A stretch of 64,000 bases of DNA from Marinomonas algarum. Its GTDB lineage: Bacteria; Pseudomonadota; Gammaproteobacteria; Pseudomonadales; Marinomonadaceae. The notes under the pieces were generated by a model, which ran no database searches, had not been told where the DNA came from, and worked only from the letters and a program-made list of their open reading frames with translations. Below, piece after piece: positions 26,943 through 35,741 of the stretch (positions within the stretch are counted from its first letter, which is position 1; every line of letters starts with the position of its first letter). Position numbers and translations under genes: made by a program. The DNA is taken from the NCBI RefSeq assembly GCF_020532605.1, contig NZ_JAJATW010000015.1:1-64000 (forward strand), written 5' to 3'.

Positions 26943-28268
26943 TTACTCGTAAATGCCTTTTAATTCGTTCGCACTCATCACTTTGGCCGTTGGATAATCA
27001 CAGCTCAATCCGACAATGCCAGTGGTTTTGTCAATTAAGGTTGCACCAATACCATAGCTGTCTAACCCTTCGACTTTACGAGAATGAGAGTCCAACGTAA
27101 TGTCGGCTTCCACGTGTACCAAGCCTTTTTTGATCGCCACACGTTGTCCTTGCTGACGGTTAATATGGCCTTGTACCACCACATGAATCCCAGCTTTATG
27201 AATCGCATCGACGCCACGCGCTGTCAAAGGCAAGTCTGCGTCGCGGTACTTGGTACGAAAGGTATTGGCAATGGAACTGTAGTAAAAGCTGAACAAATCA
27301 CGGCGCTTTAAATTACGGTGAAACGCTTTATTGGCGTATTGGGTACCATTTTTGAGCAGCATTTGCGCCATACTGTCGTCAAGCCCAGCGTGCAAGAACA
27401 AAAAAGACCCGCGCTTTGCCACCAGCGCCATTTTGCGGAAGAACCAGTTGAACTCGCCTTTTTTGTGTAAAAATAACTGCTGGCATTTCAACGAAGTAGC
27501 GTACACCTGACGCAAACTCAACCCCGCTGCCAAGCAGTGTTTTTCAAAGCTGTGATTTTTCGATGCCATTTTGCGCACTTCACGATCGATACCCTCTACG
27601 GTTAAAAAGCCCGCCGCATGAAAAGGAAACTCTTTGAACCAATCATCGCCAGGAAACAGCAACGTACGGCAGGTATCTTCGTCGGGAATTTTTTTGTCCC
27701 ACTTAGTATCTGCTAGATACTCGTCAAACACTTCTCGAAACAAGGGCACGACCTTTTTGCCCATGCGGACAAAAAAGTGCTGGTTGCCTATGTCTTTTTT
27801 CCGCGCCAGCGCCAACAAACCCATCAACAAACGCAAGTCATGATTGCCCGCCAGTAAGGTCACGCGAGCTTTGAGTTTGTACAACTGCTTCACGCTGCGC
27901 AGTAAGGTGAGATTACTGGGTCCCTTATCGAGGCAATCACCACCAACTATGATGTCGGTGCGACGCCCTTTTTTGGTTAACGTCAGCTGACCTAAAGCGG
28001 CTTTTTTCTTACGCTCGGCCACACCCGCTGCAATGAGAGACGCTTCGAATGCCTCAGCATCGGCATGGGGATCAGAAATAAACACGACGGGGCGCTTTGG
28101 CCAGCGTAGCTTGTTCTTTTTAAACCGCGATGGCGTTTTACTCGTGGACAACACATGATGATTGACCGAGCTGTCGTCCCGCGGCCACGGTGCCCACTCA
28201 CTCGGTAATCGAGTCGTAATGTCCGCGTGATTAGGGTGATCGAAAACACAAGGGAGAGGACTTTTCAT
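26943..28268 (-). CDS. Calcineurin-like (PPP-type) metallophosphoesterase in GAK-type operon
   Basis: A 441-residue phosphatase with the two-metal motifs in order: VFISDPHADAEA (D-x-H), DIIVGGDCLDKGPSN (GDxxDxG), LLAGNHDLRLLMG (GNHD), SFLFLHAGLDD and VVQGHINRQQG. The GNHD plus later HAG/GHI histidines place it with PPP/ApaH-like phosphatases. An unusual 130-residue insertion (roughly residues 150-280) with many Lys/Phe separates the GNHD block from HAGL. It sits 53 bp after the histidine phosphatase and 5 bp before the amphi-Trp gene. It probably reverses a phosphorylation introduced by the operon kinases (inference). Confidence 0.83.
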   Translation of the reverse strand: MKSPLPCVFDHPNHADITTRLPSEWAPWPRDDSSVNHHVLSTSKTPSRFKKNKLRWPKRPVVFISDPHADAEAFEASLIAAGVAERKKKAALGQLTLTKKGRRTDIIVGGDCLDKGPSNLTLLRSVKQLYKLKARVTLLAGNHDLRLLMGLLALARKKDIGNQHFFVRMGKKVVPLFREVFDEYLADTKWDKKIPDEDTCRTLLFPGDDWFKEFPFHAAGFLTVEGIDREVRKMASKNHSFEKHCLAAGLSLRQVYATSLKCQQLFLHKKGEFNWFFRKMALVAKRGSFLFLHAGLDDSMAQMLLKNGTQYANKAFHRNLKRRDLFSFYYSSIANTFRTKYRDADLPLTARGVDAIHKAGIHVVVQGHINRQQGQRVAIKKGLVHVEADITLDSHSRKVEGLDSYGIGATLIDKTTGIVGLSCDYPTAKVMSANELKGIYE

Positions 28269-28321
28269 CGGTTAATTACCTTTGTAATGTGGGCGTGCAA
28301 ATCACGTGTTGTGTAAAAATA

Positions 28322-29002
28322 TCAGTCAGGGACATCATGAATTTGACGCTGCTTCCAGTCACCAAAACAGTTCACTGTGGGTTTCCCTTCTATAAACTCA
28401 AACACAATAGGATGACCATAAAACATGCTAAGCCGTTTAATATCGCAAAATTCTATGACATTTAAATGACAAGCCGCGTGTCGTATTGACGCGCCATGGC
28501 CAACAAACAGCTTAATACGGCCGTTATCACCAGCGTGCTGTTGCCAGCCCCGTACGTGGCTGGCCACCCGTTCGCCCGCTTGCCATAAGGACTCCGCGCC
28601 ATCAAATGGCAGGCAATAATGACTGTCAGACTTCCAATGAGCGGGAGGAGCATCAAATCTTGGATCGAGCGCTAAAATGCGCTCTATTTCATCAATCGAC
28701 AAGTTGGCCACCGCGCCCACGCTGCGCTCGCACAATGCAGGAAAAGACGCGATCATAGGCGCGTCGTCAAAAAACTCGCTCAACTCTTCCACATAGAGGC
28801 TTGCTGTTTGCCATGCACGCAACAAAGTCGAGGCATCCACTTGAGCCTCTAAACGCAAGCCTTGCTCCGCTAGCCACGCCCCAAACGCCCTCGCTTGGCG
28901 CCGCACTTCCTGTTCCCCTTCAGGCGTCAACGGAAAGGGTTGTAGGGCGCTCGGTACCTTCTTTAATTGCTCGTATGCTCCGTGGCGGATAAAAGCAATC
29001 AT
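28322..29002 (-). CDS. Histidine phosphatase (phosphoglycerate-mutase-like / SixA-like) in GAK-type operon
   Basis: A 226-residue protein of the histidine phosphatase superfamily. The catalytic RHG motif is at the N-terminus (IAFIRHGAYEQL), the second Arg in DASTLLRAWQTA, and the distal catalytic His in LFVGHGASIRHAACHL. Family members hydrolyse phosphohistidine, phosphosugars or nucleotide phosphates. Its start overlaps the HPr-kinase-like gene stop by 4 bp (ATGA), so the kinase and phosphatase are made together, which suggests they act on the same target. Confidence 0.85.
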   Translation of the reverse strand: MIAFIRHGAYEQLKKVPSALQPFPLTPEGEQEVRRQARAFGAWLAEQGLRLEAQVDASTLLRAWQTASLYVEELSEFFDDAPMIASFPALCERSVGAVANLSIDEIERILALDPRFDAPPAHWKSDSHYCLPFDGAESLWQAGERVASHVRGWQQHAGDNGRIKLFVGHGASIRHAACHLNVIEFCDIKRLSMFYGHPIVFEFIEGKPTVNCFGDWKQRQIHDVPD

Positions 29003-30126
29003 GCTGGATCCAAAGCAGCGATCAGTTCATACGCGCGATCAAAGTCGATTTTGCCCGTCAACCGATACACGGTTACGTTCGCCAGTTCATCAGCGTAATG
29101 AGCGACTGAATCTATGGCGTTCAAATCTGCAAATACGCCTTCGTTGTCTTGGTAAAAAGGCCCTGGACGCTTGCGTAATCCTTCGATCACATCGGGCTGT
29201 GTGGCCAGATCAACTCGTTCCAAACACGTTGGTTCAGGGCTGTTTAACGACCAATCCAACATAACCAAGCGCGATAAATGCCCCGTCAAACACACGCGAT
29301 CTGCGCCGTATTCGTCTTCAATTTGCACGTCGTATTTTTCTTCTAATGACCAAAGCTCGCTTTGTGGCATCTCGCGTAATGCGGCTTGGCGCGCTTCGGG
29401 CAAAATATGACGCAAGCGATCCGCGTGCAACAAGGTACCAGGGTTCACTCTGGGTAACTTAGCCAGCCCCATGGTGGCGGTACCCTGAGCCGTTTTTTTG
29501 ATTAAAATCCGGTCATTGGTTAAAAAATTTCGCTCTGGGTTTTCCAAACAACGCAGCATCAGCGTCGATTTACCACCACCAGAGCCCGCCGCTATGGCGG
29601 TCACTTCGCCTTTTACACTGAAGCCCGATGCATGACCTAAAGAGAATCCTTGGCGCAAATAGTGGTTCAAAAATTGGTTGTTAATAAAATTGATGATTTG
29701 TGCCACATTGGCTGAACAAGGTCCCACTGCAACGACCTGATCAGGGCGTTGCAAAAACACCATACCGGTTTTGAATTTCTTAATCCAGCGACCGCCTTCC
29801 ACATCAAGGTAGCCTTCTTTTCGTCCCTGCTTACCGGCTTCACGCGGCACGTCGAGCCAATTAAGTTCCTCACCCACCGCGTCTTGCTCTATGGCAAACA
29901 CCTGCAGTGCCGTGGTGGGGGCGGTGGTTTGCTTTAACGTGGCGGGTAGCTTTAACGTGGTGGGTAACTTTAAATAGCTACGGTAATAATCAGCGATCCC
30001 TGCAAGCAACATGGTTTCATTAGAATGAACTGTGATACTCAAATCCGCAAACGCCAGCTGAATCGTGTTAGTACAGCGACTCAGAGCGTCGTCCACATGA
30101 GGTAAATTTAATAAGGCTTTGATCAT
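28999..30126 (-). CDS. HPr-kinase-related kinase B (HprK-rel-B) of the GAK-type system
   Basis: A 375-residue P-loop protein. A Walker A motif AAGSGGGKSTLM (residues 179-190) is followed by LTNDRILI, matching the HPr kinase/phosphorylase fold in which a P-loop kinase phosphorylates a protein serine; no HPr is encoded nearby. The N-terminal half (about 170 residues) is specific to this subgroup. The ATG at 30126 overlaps the ATP-grasp stop (ATGA) and has GGAGGG 9 nt upstream; the longer frame to 30201 is rejected. Residues 52-65 contain a repeat of TLKLP produced by an 18-bp tandem duplication. Function is inferred from the family only. Confidence 0.83.
   Translation of the reverse strand: MIKALLNLPHVDDALSRCTNTIQLAFADLSITVHSNETMLLAGIADYYRSYLKLPTTLKLPATLKQTTAPTTALQVFAIEQDAVGEELNWLDVPREAGKQGRKEGYLDVEGGRWIKKFKTGMVFLQRPDQVVAVGPCSANVAQIINFINNQFLNHYLRQGFSLGHASGFSVKGEVTAIAAGSGGGKSTLMLRCLENPERNFLTNDRILIKKTAQGTATMGLAKLPRVNPGTLLHADRLRHILPEARQAALREMPQSELWSLEEKYDVQIEDEYGADRVCLTGHLSRLVMLDWSLNSPEPTCLERVDLATQPDVIEGLRKRPGPFYQDNEGVFADLNAIDSVAHYADELANVTVYRLTGKIDFDRAYELIAALDPA
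29932..29967. repeat. 18-bp tandem duplication inside the HprK-related gene
   Basis: CTTTAACGTGGCGGGTAG (29932-29949) is directly followed by CTTTAACGTGGTGGGTAA (29950-29967), two mismatches, then a partial third CTTTAA. It lengthens the protein by six residues in frame in the N-terminal linker. Probably slippage-derived and a possible strain-variable site. Confidence 0.8.
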
Positions 30127-31034
30127 GGTTGTGTTCCCTCCGACAAGCCACATGACTGTAAAACATAGGTGGCGTAAGCACTGGCGGCGTCGATGTTGCA
30201 TCCTTCTAGGGCGCCTTTAAAGCCACCAAACGCAGACACTTCAAACACCACAGGGCCTTGGTTTGTCAGGGCGATGTCGACCGTGGTGAAGCTGAGATCG
30301 TAGCAAGATTGAGCGCGTCGCCCCAGTTCGATCAAATCCGCATCGGGCTCGAACAATTCGTATTTGCCGCCACTGTTGATGGTGGTGTTCCAAGCGTCTT
30401 TATTGCCAACACGGGCATAAGTACACAGATACTCACCACCAATGAAGACCATGCCGAGATCTCGACCATCGAGCTCCACCGTTTGTTGAATATAGTAAAT
30501 ACTTTGGGTATGGCGGTATTTTTCTAAGGCGTCTCGTACCACCTCGTCACTGTCGGCGGGAGTTAATATGATCATGCCACGCGCTTTTGTTGAATACAGG
30601 GGCTTTAAAATCGCCGAACCAAATTCCCGTACCGTTGCAAACGCCTGCTCAGCACTTTCAGTAATGCGTGTTTTCGGCATAGGGATGTTGCCTTGTTGCA
30701 AAGCGAGGGTGCCGCTTAGGCGATTGACCAAGTTACCGACACTGTGGGTCGGGCTGAACAGTTTGACGCCGGCACGCTCTGCGTAAGACAGCAAATGAAT
30801 GCGATCTTCTGTGGCGGGGGAATAGGTCTCACTGATTTTCTTGATGATCAAGCCGTCGAGGGTCATCAGATCCAACCCTTGATACATAAGTTGTTGAGTA
30901 TCGAGGCGCAGTTCCACTTGGCTCATGTCGATCACCGCACGAAAGCCAGTGCGCTCTTCTAAGCGATCCGCCAAGACTTCTGTCGACCATTTTCCTGGAA
31001 TACCAATGACCCCAATTCGTGGCTTATTCAACAT
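30123..31034 (-). CDS. GAK-system ATP-grasp enzyme
   Basis: A 303-residue ATP-grasp protein: N-terminal RIGVIGIPGKWSTEVLADRL, a nucleotide-binding core SAILKPLYSTKARGMIIL, IYYIQQTVELDGRDLGMVFIG, and a C-terminal metal site VVFEVSAFGGFKGAL, where Ser replaces the usual Asn of ExN. It resembles the tetrahydromethanopterin/RimK-like ligases that build amide bonds using ATP. It is second in the operon, overlapping the preceding kinase gene by 11 bp and the HprK-related gene by 4 bp. Substrates are unknown. The family has been seen with amphi-Trp and HPr-kinase-like genes and named for that association. Confidence 0.85.
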   Translation of the reverse strand: MLNKPRIGVIGIPGKWSTEVLADRLEERTGFRAVIDMSQVELRLDTQQLMYQGLDLMTLDGLIIKKISETYSPATEDRIHLLSYAERAGVKLFSPTHSVGNLVNRLSGTLALQQGNIPMPKTRITESAEQAFATVREFGSAILKPLYSTKARGMIILTPADSDEVVRDALEKYRHTQSIYYIQQTVELDGRDLGMVFIGGEYLCTYARVGNKDAWNTTINSGGKYELFEPDADLIELGRRAQSCYDLSFTTVDIALTNQGPVVFEVSAFGGFKGALEGCNIDAASAYATYVLQSCGLSEGTQP

Positions 31035-32667
31035 ACAGTTCCTTTAATGGTAGGGTAAATGTCTGGGCCTGTTCGGGCGTTAAGCTGGACAATCTGTGCA
31101 GCAAATAACGCGCTCGCAAATGCATACGAGAGGCCAGTTTTTTATCAAATATAAAACGCGTCGAGGTCGCAAACGAGCGCGCCAACCCCGCGGCTAAGCG
31201 CAGTTCAAACCGGTCGTCTTGCTGGCGTTTAGCAAAGCGCTGACCAAATCGATACACGGCTTTGGCGCTGTCCATCATTTGCGTTCGCGTGTCGCCGCTC
31301 AATACTTGTAAGCGATAAATCGACACCATGAGCACCGACAAATCTTGCACATAATCAAAGTAAGCAGCGCGGTGCAAATCGATAAAATACACGCGCTTTT
31401 CCGCGTCGTCGTAAATCACATTATCGACATTAAAATCCCCATGCGTGAGCACGGAAAAGGGCGCGCGCCATAGGGTTTCTTGCTTGGCAACGTCTTGTAC
31501 TAATTCGTCGAATCCGCGACTCACGTAACCGCAAATACGCTCCTCTTCTTTGAAAAATTCAGGGTGTACTTTGCGACTGTCACCGATGCGCTTTTGCAGT
31601 TGCTTCATGAAATTGGCGTTGCACGTTTCTAGGGTAAAACTGGCTTTCCAAGTTTGATTTAACGTCTTAAACAACGCCTTTAATGCGGCCTGAGTGCCGT
31701 CTTGGTCGCCATTAAGTAAGAGAGCTTCTAAGGTTTTCCCAGGGATATGCTCGATCAGTAACGACGCCTGTTCATCGGAATCGCCCTGTTGTGACAGCAC
31801 ACTCGGTGCCAGTTTAGGATCGATATTGCGCCAATGGTTGACGCCAGCTACTTCTTCATCGATCTTAGCACGGTCGCCCTCTTTATAGACTGCTAACACA
31901 TTTTTGCCCGATTGATCCTTGTGAGTAATCGCGGCAATGGCACTGCCTGAACGGGTTAATGCCAAACGCCGGACTTTTAAATCTCGTAAGTGGTAGTTCA
32001 AATTGTTCGCGCTGTCTAACAGATGTGGGTAATTATCAAGGTTAGCGACCTGACCCAAATCGGTCTTGATTAAGGCATCGCCCACAACACTCAGTTGCTC
32101 AATAAGACGCTTCACACCAAGATTACTGAGTACGGCGGCTTGCAGCTGATCGTCGCTTAAGATTGCTTTCGCCTGTAAGGTTTTGCTTTGTAAATCGTTA
32201 TAACTGGCGAGCAGTTTGTGAGTGCGACGTCCTAACTTGATCCCTGTACGACGGCGATTGTCGGCCAAACCGGCTTTTACTAAGCGCAATGCTCGACGAA
32301 CACGTTTGACCAGTTTGCCTGCTTCCTCTTTCGCTGGATGCTCAAAACTTGCACTCAAGGTGCCTTCTCTGACACAGTCGAAACAGTGCTTGGTCATCAT
32401 TTCCAGCGCTAACGCCAACGCATGCATACCGGTGACTTGAGCATGGTAACGACTGTTGTTTTTGCGTTGTGCTAATAACCGCGTGACTTCCAAGTCGGCT
32501 TTTTCACGTAATGTTTGTACATAACCACGTCGACCACGCAAGCTAGGCAGCAAGGTAATCGAGCTGGAGCTGAAAAAGAGCGCCACCAGATGGCAGTGTG
32601 TTTCCACTTCGTTCAGAAGAAAAGACACCGGCTCCTGAAGTGTCAACACCACTGGGATTGAGGACAT
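31024..32667 (-). CDS. Putative APH-fold kinase with long helical N-terminal domain, first gene of the GAK-type operon
   Basis: A 547-residue protein. Residues 1-230 are helical and rich in Arg/Lys/Leu, with an arginine cluster (KLVKRVRRALRLVKAG, then DNRRRTGIKLGRR); a PhoU-like bundle is conceivable but not demonstrated. Residues 235-540 carry an aminoglycoside-phosphotransferase-like kinase fold: Lys262 in VLAVYKEG, LIEHIPGKTLE hinge region, catalytic loop LTHGDFNVDNV (Asp411, Asn416) and metal-binding FIDLHRA (Asp430). It is the operon leader, with GGGAA before the ATG. The target may be a small molecule or protein in the pathway. I do not recognise a named family for the whole protein. 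Confidence 0.75.
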   Translation of the reverse strand: MSSIPVVLTLQEPVSFLLNEVETHCHLVALFFSSSSITLLPSLRGRRGYVQTLREKADLEVTRLLAQRKNNSRYHAQVTGMHALALALEMMTKHCFDCVREGTLSASFEHPAKEEAGKLVKRVRRALRLVKAGLADNRRRTGIKLGRRTHKLLASYNDLQSKTLQAKAILSDDQLQAAVLSNLGVKRLIEQLSVVGDALIKTDLGQVANLDNYPHLLDSANNLNYHLRDLKVRRLALTRSGSAIAAITHKDQSGKNVLAVYKEGDRAKIDEEVAGVNHWRNIDPKLAPSVLSQQGDSDEQASLLIEHIPGKTLEALLLNGDQDGTQAALKALFKTLNQTWKASFTLETCNANFMKQLQKRIGDSRKVHPEFFKEEERICGYVSRGFDELVQDVAKQETLWRAPFSVLTHGDFNVDNVIYDDAEKRVYFIDLHRAAYFDYVQDLSVLMVSIYRLQVLSGDTRTQMMDSAKAVYRFGQRFAKRQQDDRFELRLAAGLARSFATSTRFIFDKKLASRMHLRARYLLHRLSSLTPEQAQTFTLPLKELYVE

Positions 32668-32893
32668 AACATTTCCCTACTATCGTTACCTTAGACTGTA
32701 CATAAAGTAAAAAGCATAAAGATGACAGTGACATTACAGAGAGGGACAAATCTATTTAGGGCGCTTTTTCACGTCGCTAACCTATGCGTTACACCACACT
32801 TTAATCACACCAGGTGGCATCTCTTAGTTCTAATGCTTCGCATAATGAACTACTATCTAGGCACACTACAAACCGTTACAAAAGGCGGCCAAC

Positions 32894-34192
32894 ATGTTTT
32901 TTAAACGAAAATCCGAAGAAACCAAGAAAGAAAATGCCCAAGAAACGGGACAGAATCAATGCAGTGCAGAACTTGCCGCCATCAAACAAAATACTGCCTG
33001 TATCAGCTTTAATACTGACGGTATCATTTTAGACGCCAATACACTTTTTCTAGACATTGTCGGATACCGCGCTGAAGAAGTCATTGGCCAACATCACCGC
33101 ATGTTCTGTGACCATGAATACGCCAATTCAGCCGAATACAAAGATTTTTGGCGCGCTTTAAAAGCGGGCGAGGCCAAAAACGGTACTTTCCTGCGTTTCA
33201 CCAAAAGCAAACAACCCATTCACCTAGAAGCCAGTTACTTCCCTGTTGCCGATCATGATGGTCGTATCACCAAGATTTTGAAGATTGCCAACGACATTAC
33301 AGACATTCAATCTTCGCTAGAAAGTAAAAATGCCGTTCTAAAAGCATTAAATCGCTCTATGGCGATGATTGAGTTTGATCCAACAGGTAAAATTCTTTAC
33401 GCCAACACCAACTTCCTAACGCTTATGAAGTACGACCTTGAAGAAATTCAAGGGAAGGAACATAAAATCTTCTGTGATGATAAGTTCTATCGTGAAAACC
33501 CTCATTTCTGGGCGGATCTGTCCCGTGGCCAGCATTCCTTTGGGCGCTTTCAACGTTTTGACAAAGACGGCAAGGTCGTCTGGTTAGAGGCCACCTACAA
33601 CCCCATTTTTGATGACAAAGGCCGTGTTACAAAAGTCATTAAATTTGCTGCAGACATTACGACACGCATCAATAATTCCATGCTGGCGATTGAGCTTGCT
33701 GCGGCCACATCCGAAGAAACCAGTCAGGTTTCCTCAAACGCGGTGGAAATATTAGACGCTTCAGTTCGCACTTCTGCAGAAATTGCAGAAAAAGTCCGAG
33801 TCGCTGCGGAAACGGGTGAACAGCTTCAAGCACAGTCTAAGAATATTGCCGATATTGTTGTGACGATTCGTTCTATTGCGGATCAAACGAACTTACTGGC
33901 TCTGAATGCGGCGATTGAGGCGGCACGCGCTGGGGAAGCAGGGCGGGGGTTCTCTGTCGTTGCCGACGAAGTTCGTAAGCTGGCCAGCTCTACCGCTGCC
34001 GCCACAGCCGAAATCACTGAAGTCGTCGACAACAACCACCGTTTGATCAATGACATGGACGGCATCTTACGTTCCGTTAATGGCATTGCATTGCATGGTC
34101 AGGAGAGTATCAACGAAGTGTCCCATGGCCTCACAGAGATATCCTCTGGGGTAGCAAGGTTCGTCGAAATGGTTGATAAAATGAAAGAATAG
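32894..34192 (+). CDS. bdlA: BdlA-like PAS-PAS methyl-accepting chemotaxis protein (biofilm dispersal sensor)
   Basis: A 432-residue soluble protein with two PAS domains ([35 protein letters not shown]) each followed by a conserved [24 protein letters not shown] strand, then an MCP signalling domain ([40 protein letters not shown]). There is no transmembrane helix. This is the layout of BdlA of Pseudomonas aeruginosa, which links redox or nutrient cues and c-di-GMP to dispersal; whether it couples to chemotaxis or to dispersal here is open. The symbol rests on the domain layout. Confidence 0.8.
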   Translation: MFFKRKSEETKKENAQETGQNQCSAELAAIKQNTACISFNTDGIILDANTLFLDIVGYRAEEVIGQHHRMFCDHEYANSAEYKDFWRALKAGEAKNGTFLRFTKSKQPIHLEASYFPVADHDGRITKILKIANDITDIQSSLESKNAVLKALNRSMAMIEFDPTGKILYANTNFLTLMKYDLEEIQGKEHKIFCDDKFYRENPHFWADLSRGQHSFGRFQRFDKDGKVVWLEATYNPIFDDKGRVTKVIKFAADITTRINNSMLAIELAAATSEETSQVSSNAVEILDASVRTSAEIAEKVRVAAETGEQLQAQSKNIADIVVTIRSIADQTNLLALNAAIEAARAGEAGRGFSVVADEVRKLASSTAAATAEITEVVDNNHRLINDMDGILRSVNGIALHGQESINEVSHGLTEISSGVARFVEMVDKMKE

Positions 34193-34214
34193 CGCAGAAA
34201 GTTTAGACTTAAAG

Positions 34215-34241
34215 CCACGGTATTGGCTCCCAACGCCGTGG
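34215..34241. terminator. Hairpin between bdlA-like and TSUP genes
   Basis: CCACGG (34215-34220) pairs with CCGTGG (34236-34241), with an inner TTGG/CCAA extension around a short loop. It lies between convergent genes; the tail on the plus side is T/C-rich but has no long T tract. A weak terminator. Confidence 0.5.
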
Positions 34242-34284
34242 TCTACTTTCTGCTTTGATGTCTTATCCTTATGACTATTTTTGC

Positions 34285-35046
34285 TTAGTCTGTTAGCAAA
34301 GCCGCGGCACTGCCGCATACTGTCATAACAAACAAAAACCATTTTAAATGACTAGGGTTGGCTTTAATCGCCATCTTTACGGCTAAATACGAGCCAAATA
34401 TAGTACCCGACGCCAAGATCAGTCCCGGTACCCAAAGGATCTGGTCATTCCAAATAAACACACCCAGTGCCAATGCCGTAAAGCCTAATGTACAAACCAT
34501 TTTAAGTGCATTGGTACGCACCAAATCATAACGTAATGTGCCTGCTAGTGCGGCAATAAGAATGAAGCCCACGCCAGCTTGCACAAATCCCCCATACACA
34601 CCGGCAATGAATAATGCGACCCACGCGCTGGGCTTCTCAGTCACTTTGAAAGGGATAGTGCCTTCTGGTGGCGCAATCAAAGTAGGGCGCACAATCATAA
34701 TCACCGTCATACCGATCATGGCGCTCAATAGCAGTGGTTTGAGCCAGGTCTCTGGCGCGTAACTTGCCGCAAAAGCACCGACCACACCGCCTAATAGAGA
34801 GGGAATCATCACCGGTAAAATGTCCGCATTATCCAGTTTTTTTGCCTTACGAAACCCTACCGTAGCGGATACATTTTGTAAGAAAACCCCGACACGGTTC
34901 GTTGCATTGGCAATATCTGCGGGCATGCCCATCACCATCAGAGCTGGCAAAGTAAGATTCGACCCTCCACCGGCTAACGTATTAATAATCCCGGCAATAA
35001 ATCCCGTACCAATCAGTAAACTCACGGTAAATAGACTGTAGTCCAT
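34285..35046 (-). CDS. TSUP family (TauE/SafE-type) membrane permease
   Basis: A 253-residue protein with about eight transmembrane helices in two repeats: TGFIAGIINTLAGGGSNLTLPAL and VYGGFVQAGVGFILIAALAG. The double LAGGGSNLTLP/GFVQAGVGF pattern is typical of TSUP anion permeases. It is the second TSUP gene in the window, from a different subgroup than the one at 16893. Substrate unknown; sulfite or an organosulfur anion is plausible. Confidence 0.85.
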   Translation of the reverse strand: MDYSLFTVSLLIGTGFIAGIINTLAGGGSNLTLPALMVMGMPADIANATNRVGVFLQNVSATVGFRKAKKLDNADILPVMIPSLLGGVVGAFAASYAPETWLKPLLLSAMIGMTVIMIVRPTLIAPPEGTIPFKVTEKPSAWVALFIAGVYGGFVQAGVGFILIAALAGTLRYDLVRTNALKMVCTLGFTALALGVFIWNDQILWVPGLILASGTIFGSYLAVKMAIKANPSHLKWFLFVMTVCGSAAALLTD

Positions 35047-35174
35047 TCTCTGTCCTTAAAAAATGCGTTGAAAAAGAGCACGCATCTTAGTAAGGCTTAA
35101 CGACTTTGACAAAGGTTTCTTTTCGTTACTTGGCGAACCGGAGGCTGCAGGTGTGAAGATAGTCTCAAGGTTTT

Positions 35175-35237
35175 GTCATCAAGGCGTAATGTACGATGGC
35201 GTTGCTTGAAATGACGCCGTCATCAAGGCATCGTACA
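35175..35237 (+). repeat. Direct and inverted repeats in the leader of a GGCT-fold gene
   Basis: GTCATCAAGGC occurs at 35175-35185 and again at 35219-35229. Overlapping these, TGTACGATG (35190-35198) pairs with CATCGTACA (35229-35237), and nested inside, GGCGT (35198-35202) pairs with ACGCC (35214-35218). The 9-bp outer stem and 5-bp inner stem share the base at 35198, so they compete or stack. The element ends 26 bp before the ATG at 35264. Confidence 0.5.
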
Positions 35238-35263
35238 ATTTTCAACCTCATTAACAGAGAGTT

Positions 35264-35671
35264 ATGATGGCCAATTACCAAATTGTTGCCGTGTATGGCA
35301 CCTTACGAGAAGGACTCAACGACCACACCTTGCTGTCGACAGGCAGGCGCATCGGGATGGGGTGGTTAACTGGATTCAGCATGCACGACTTAGGCGGTTC
35401 ACCGGCCATCGTGCCAGCCCACGAGAACACTGAACGTATTCGAGTAGAGTGGTATAAAATTCCAGACACCACATTGGAAGAACTGGATCGTTTAGAGGGT
35501 TATGATCCTAACAATGCGGAAACGTCCGTTTTTCTACGCAAGCGGGTTTTTTCGCCTTATGGCAAAGGGTGGATTTACGTTTATAATCAACCACTAAAGC
35601 ACGCCCCTTACATGGAAGCGGGTGACTGGGTGCGTTTTTCACAACTCTCTACCTTAATTCCAGCGCATTAA
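35264..35671 (+). CDS. Gamma-glutamylcyclotransferase-fold (YtfP-like) protein
   Basis: A 135-residue protein with VAVYGTLREGLNDHTLL at the N-terminus and LEELDRLEGYDPNN in the middle, the GGCT/YtfP/AIG2 signature; the Glu of DRLEGY is the catalytic acid of the family. GGCT enzymes cyclise gamma-glutamyl amines to 5-oxoproline and are linked to glutathione or gamma-glutamyl-amine turnover. The start could be ATG 35264 or 35267; AGAGAG lies upstream. It is monocistronic with an elaborate leader. Confidence 0.83.
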   Translation: MMANYQIVAVYGTLREGLNDHTLLSTGRRIGMGWLTGFSMHDLGGSPAIVPAHENTERIRVEWYKIPDTTLEELDRLEGYDPNNAETSVFLRKRVFSPYGKGWIYVYNQPLKHAPYMEAGDWVRFSQLSTLIPAH

Positions 35672-35741
35672 TTTCCTTGCTTTTTTGCTGCCTCCCATTA
35701 GGGTGTAAGGTCACTTTATTCTCAGCAAAAGGGCACACACA

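Noticed and set aside
29932-29967. Short direct repeats as a possible CRISPR trace
   Set aside because: Only two copies with no spacers, inside a coding frame; this is a tandem duplication.
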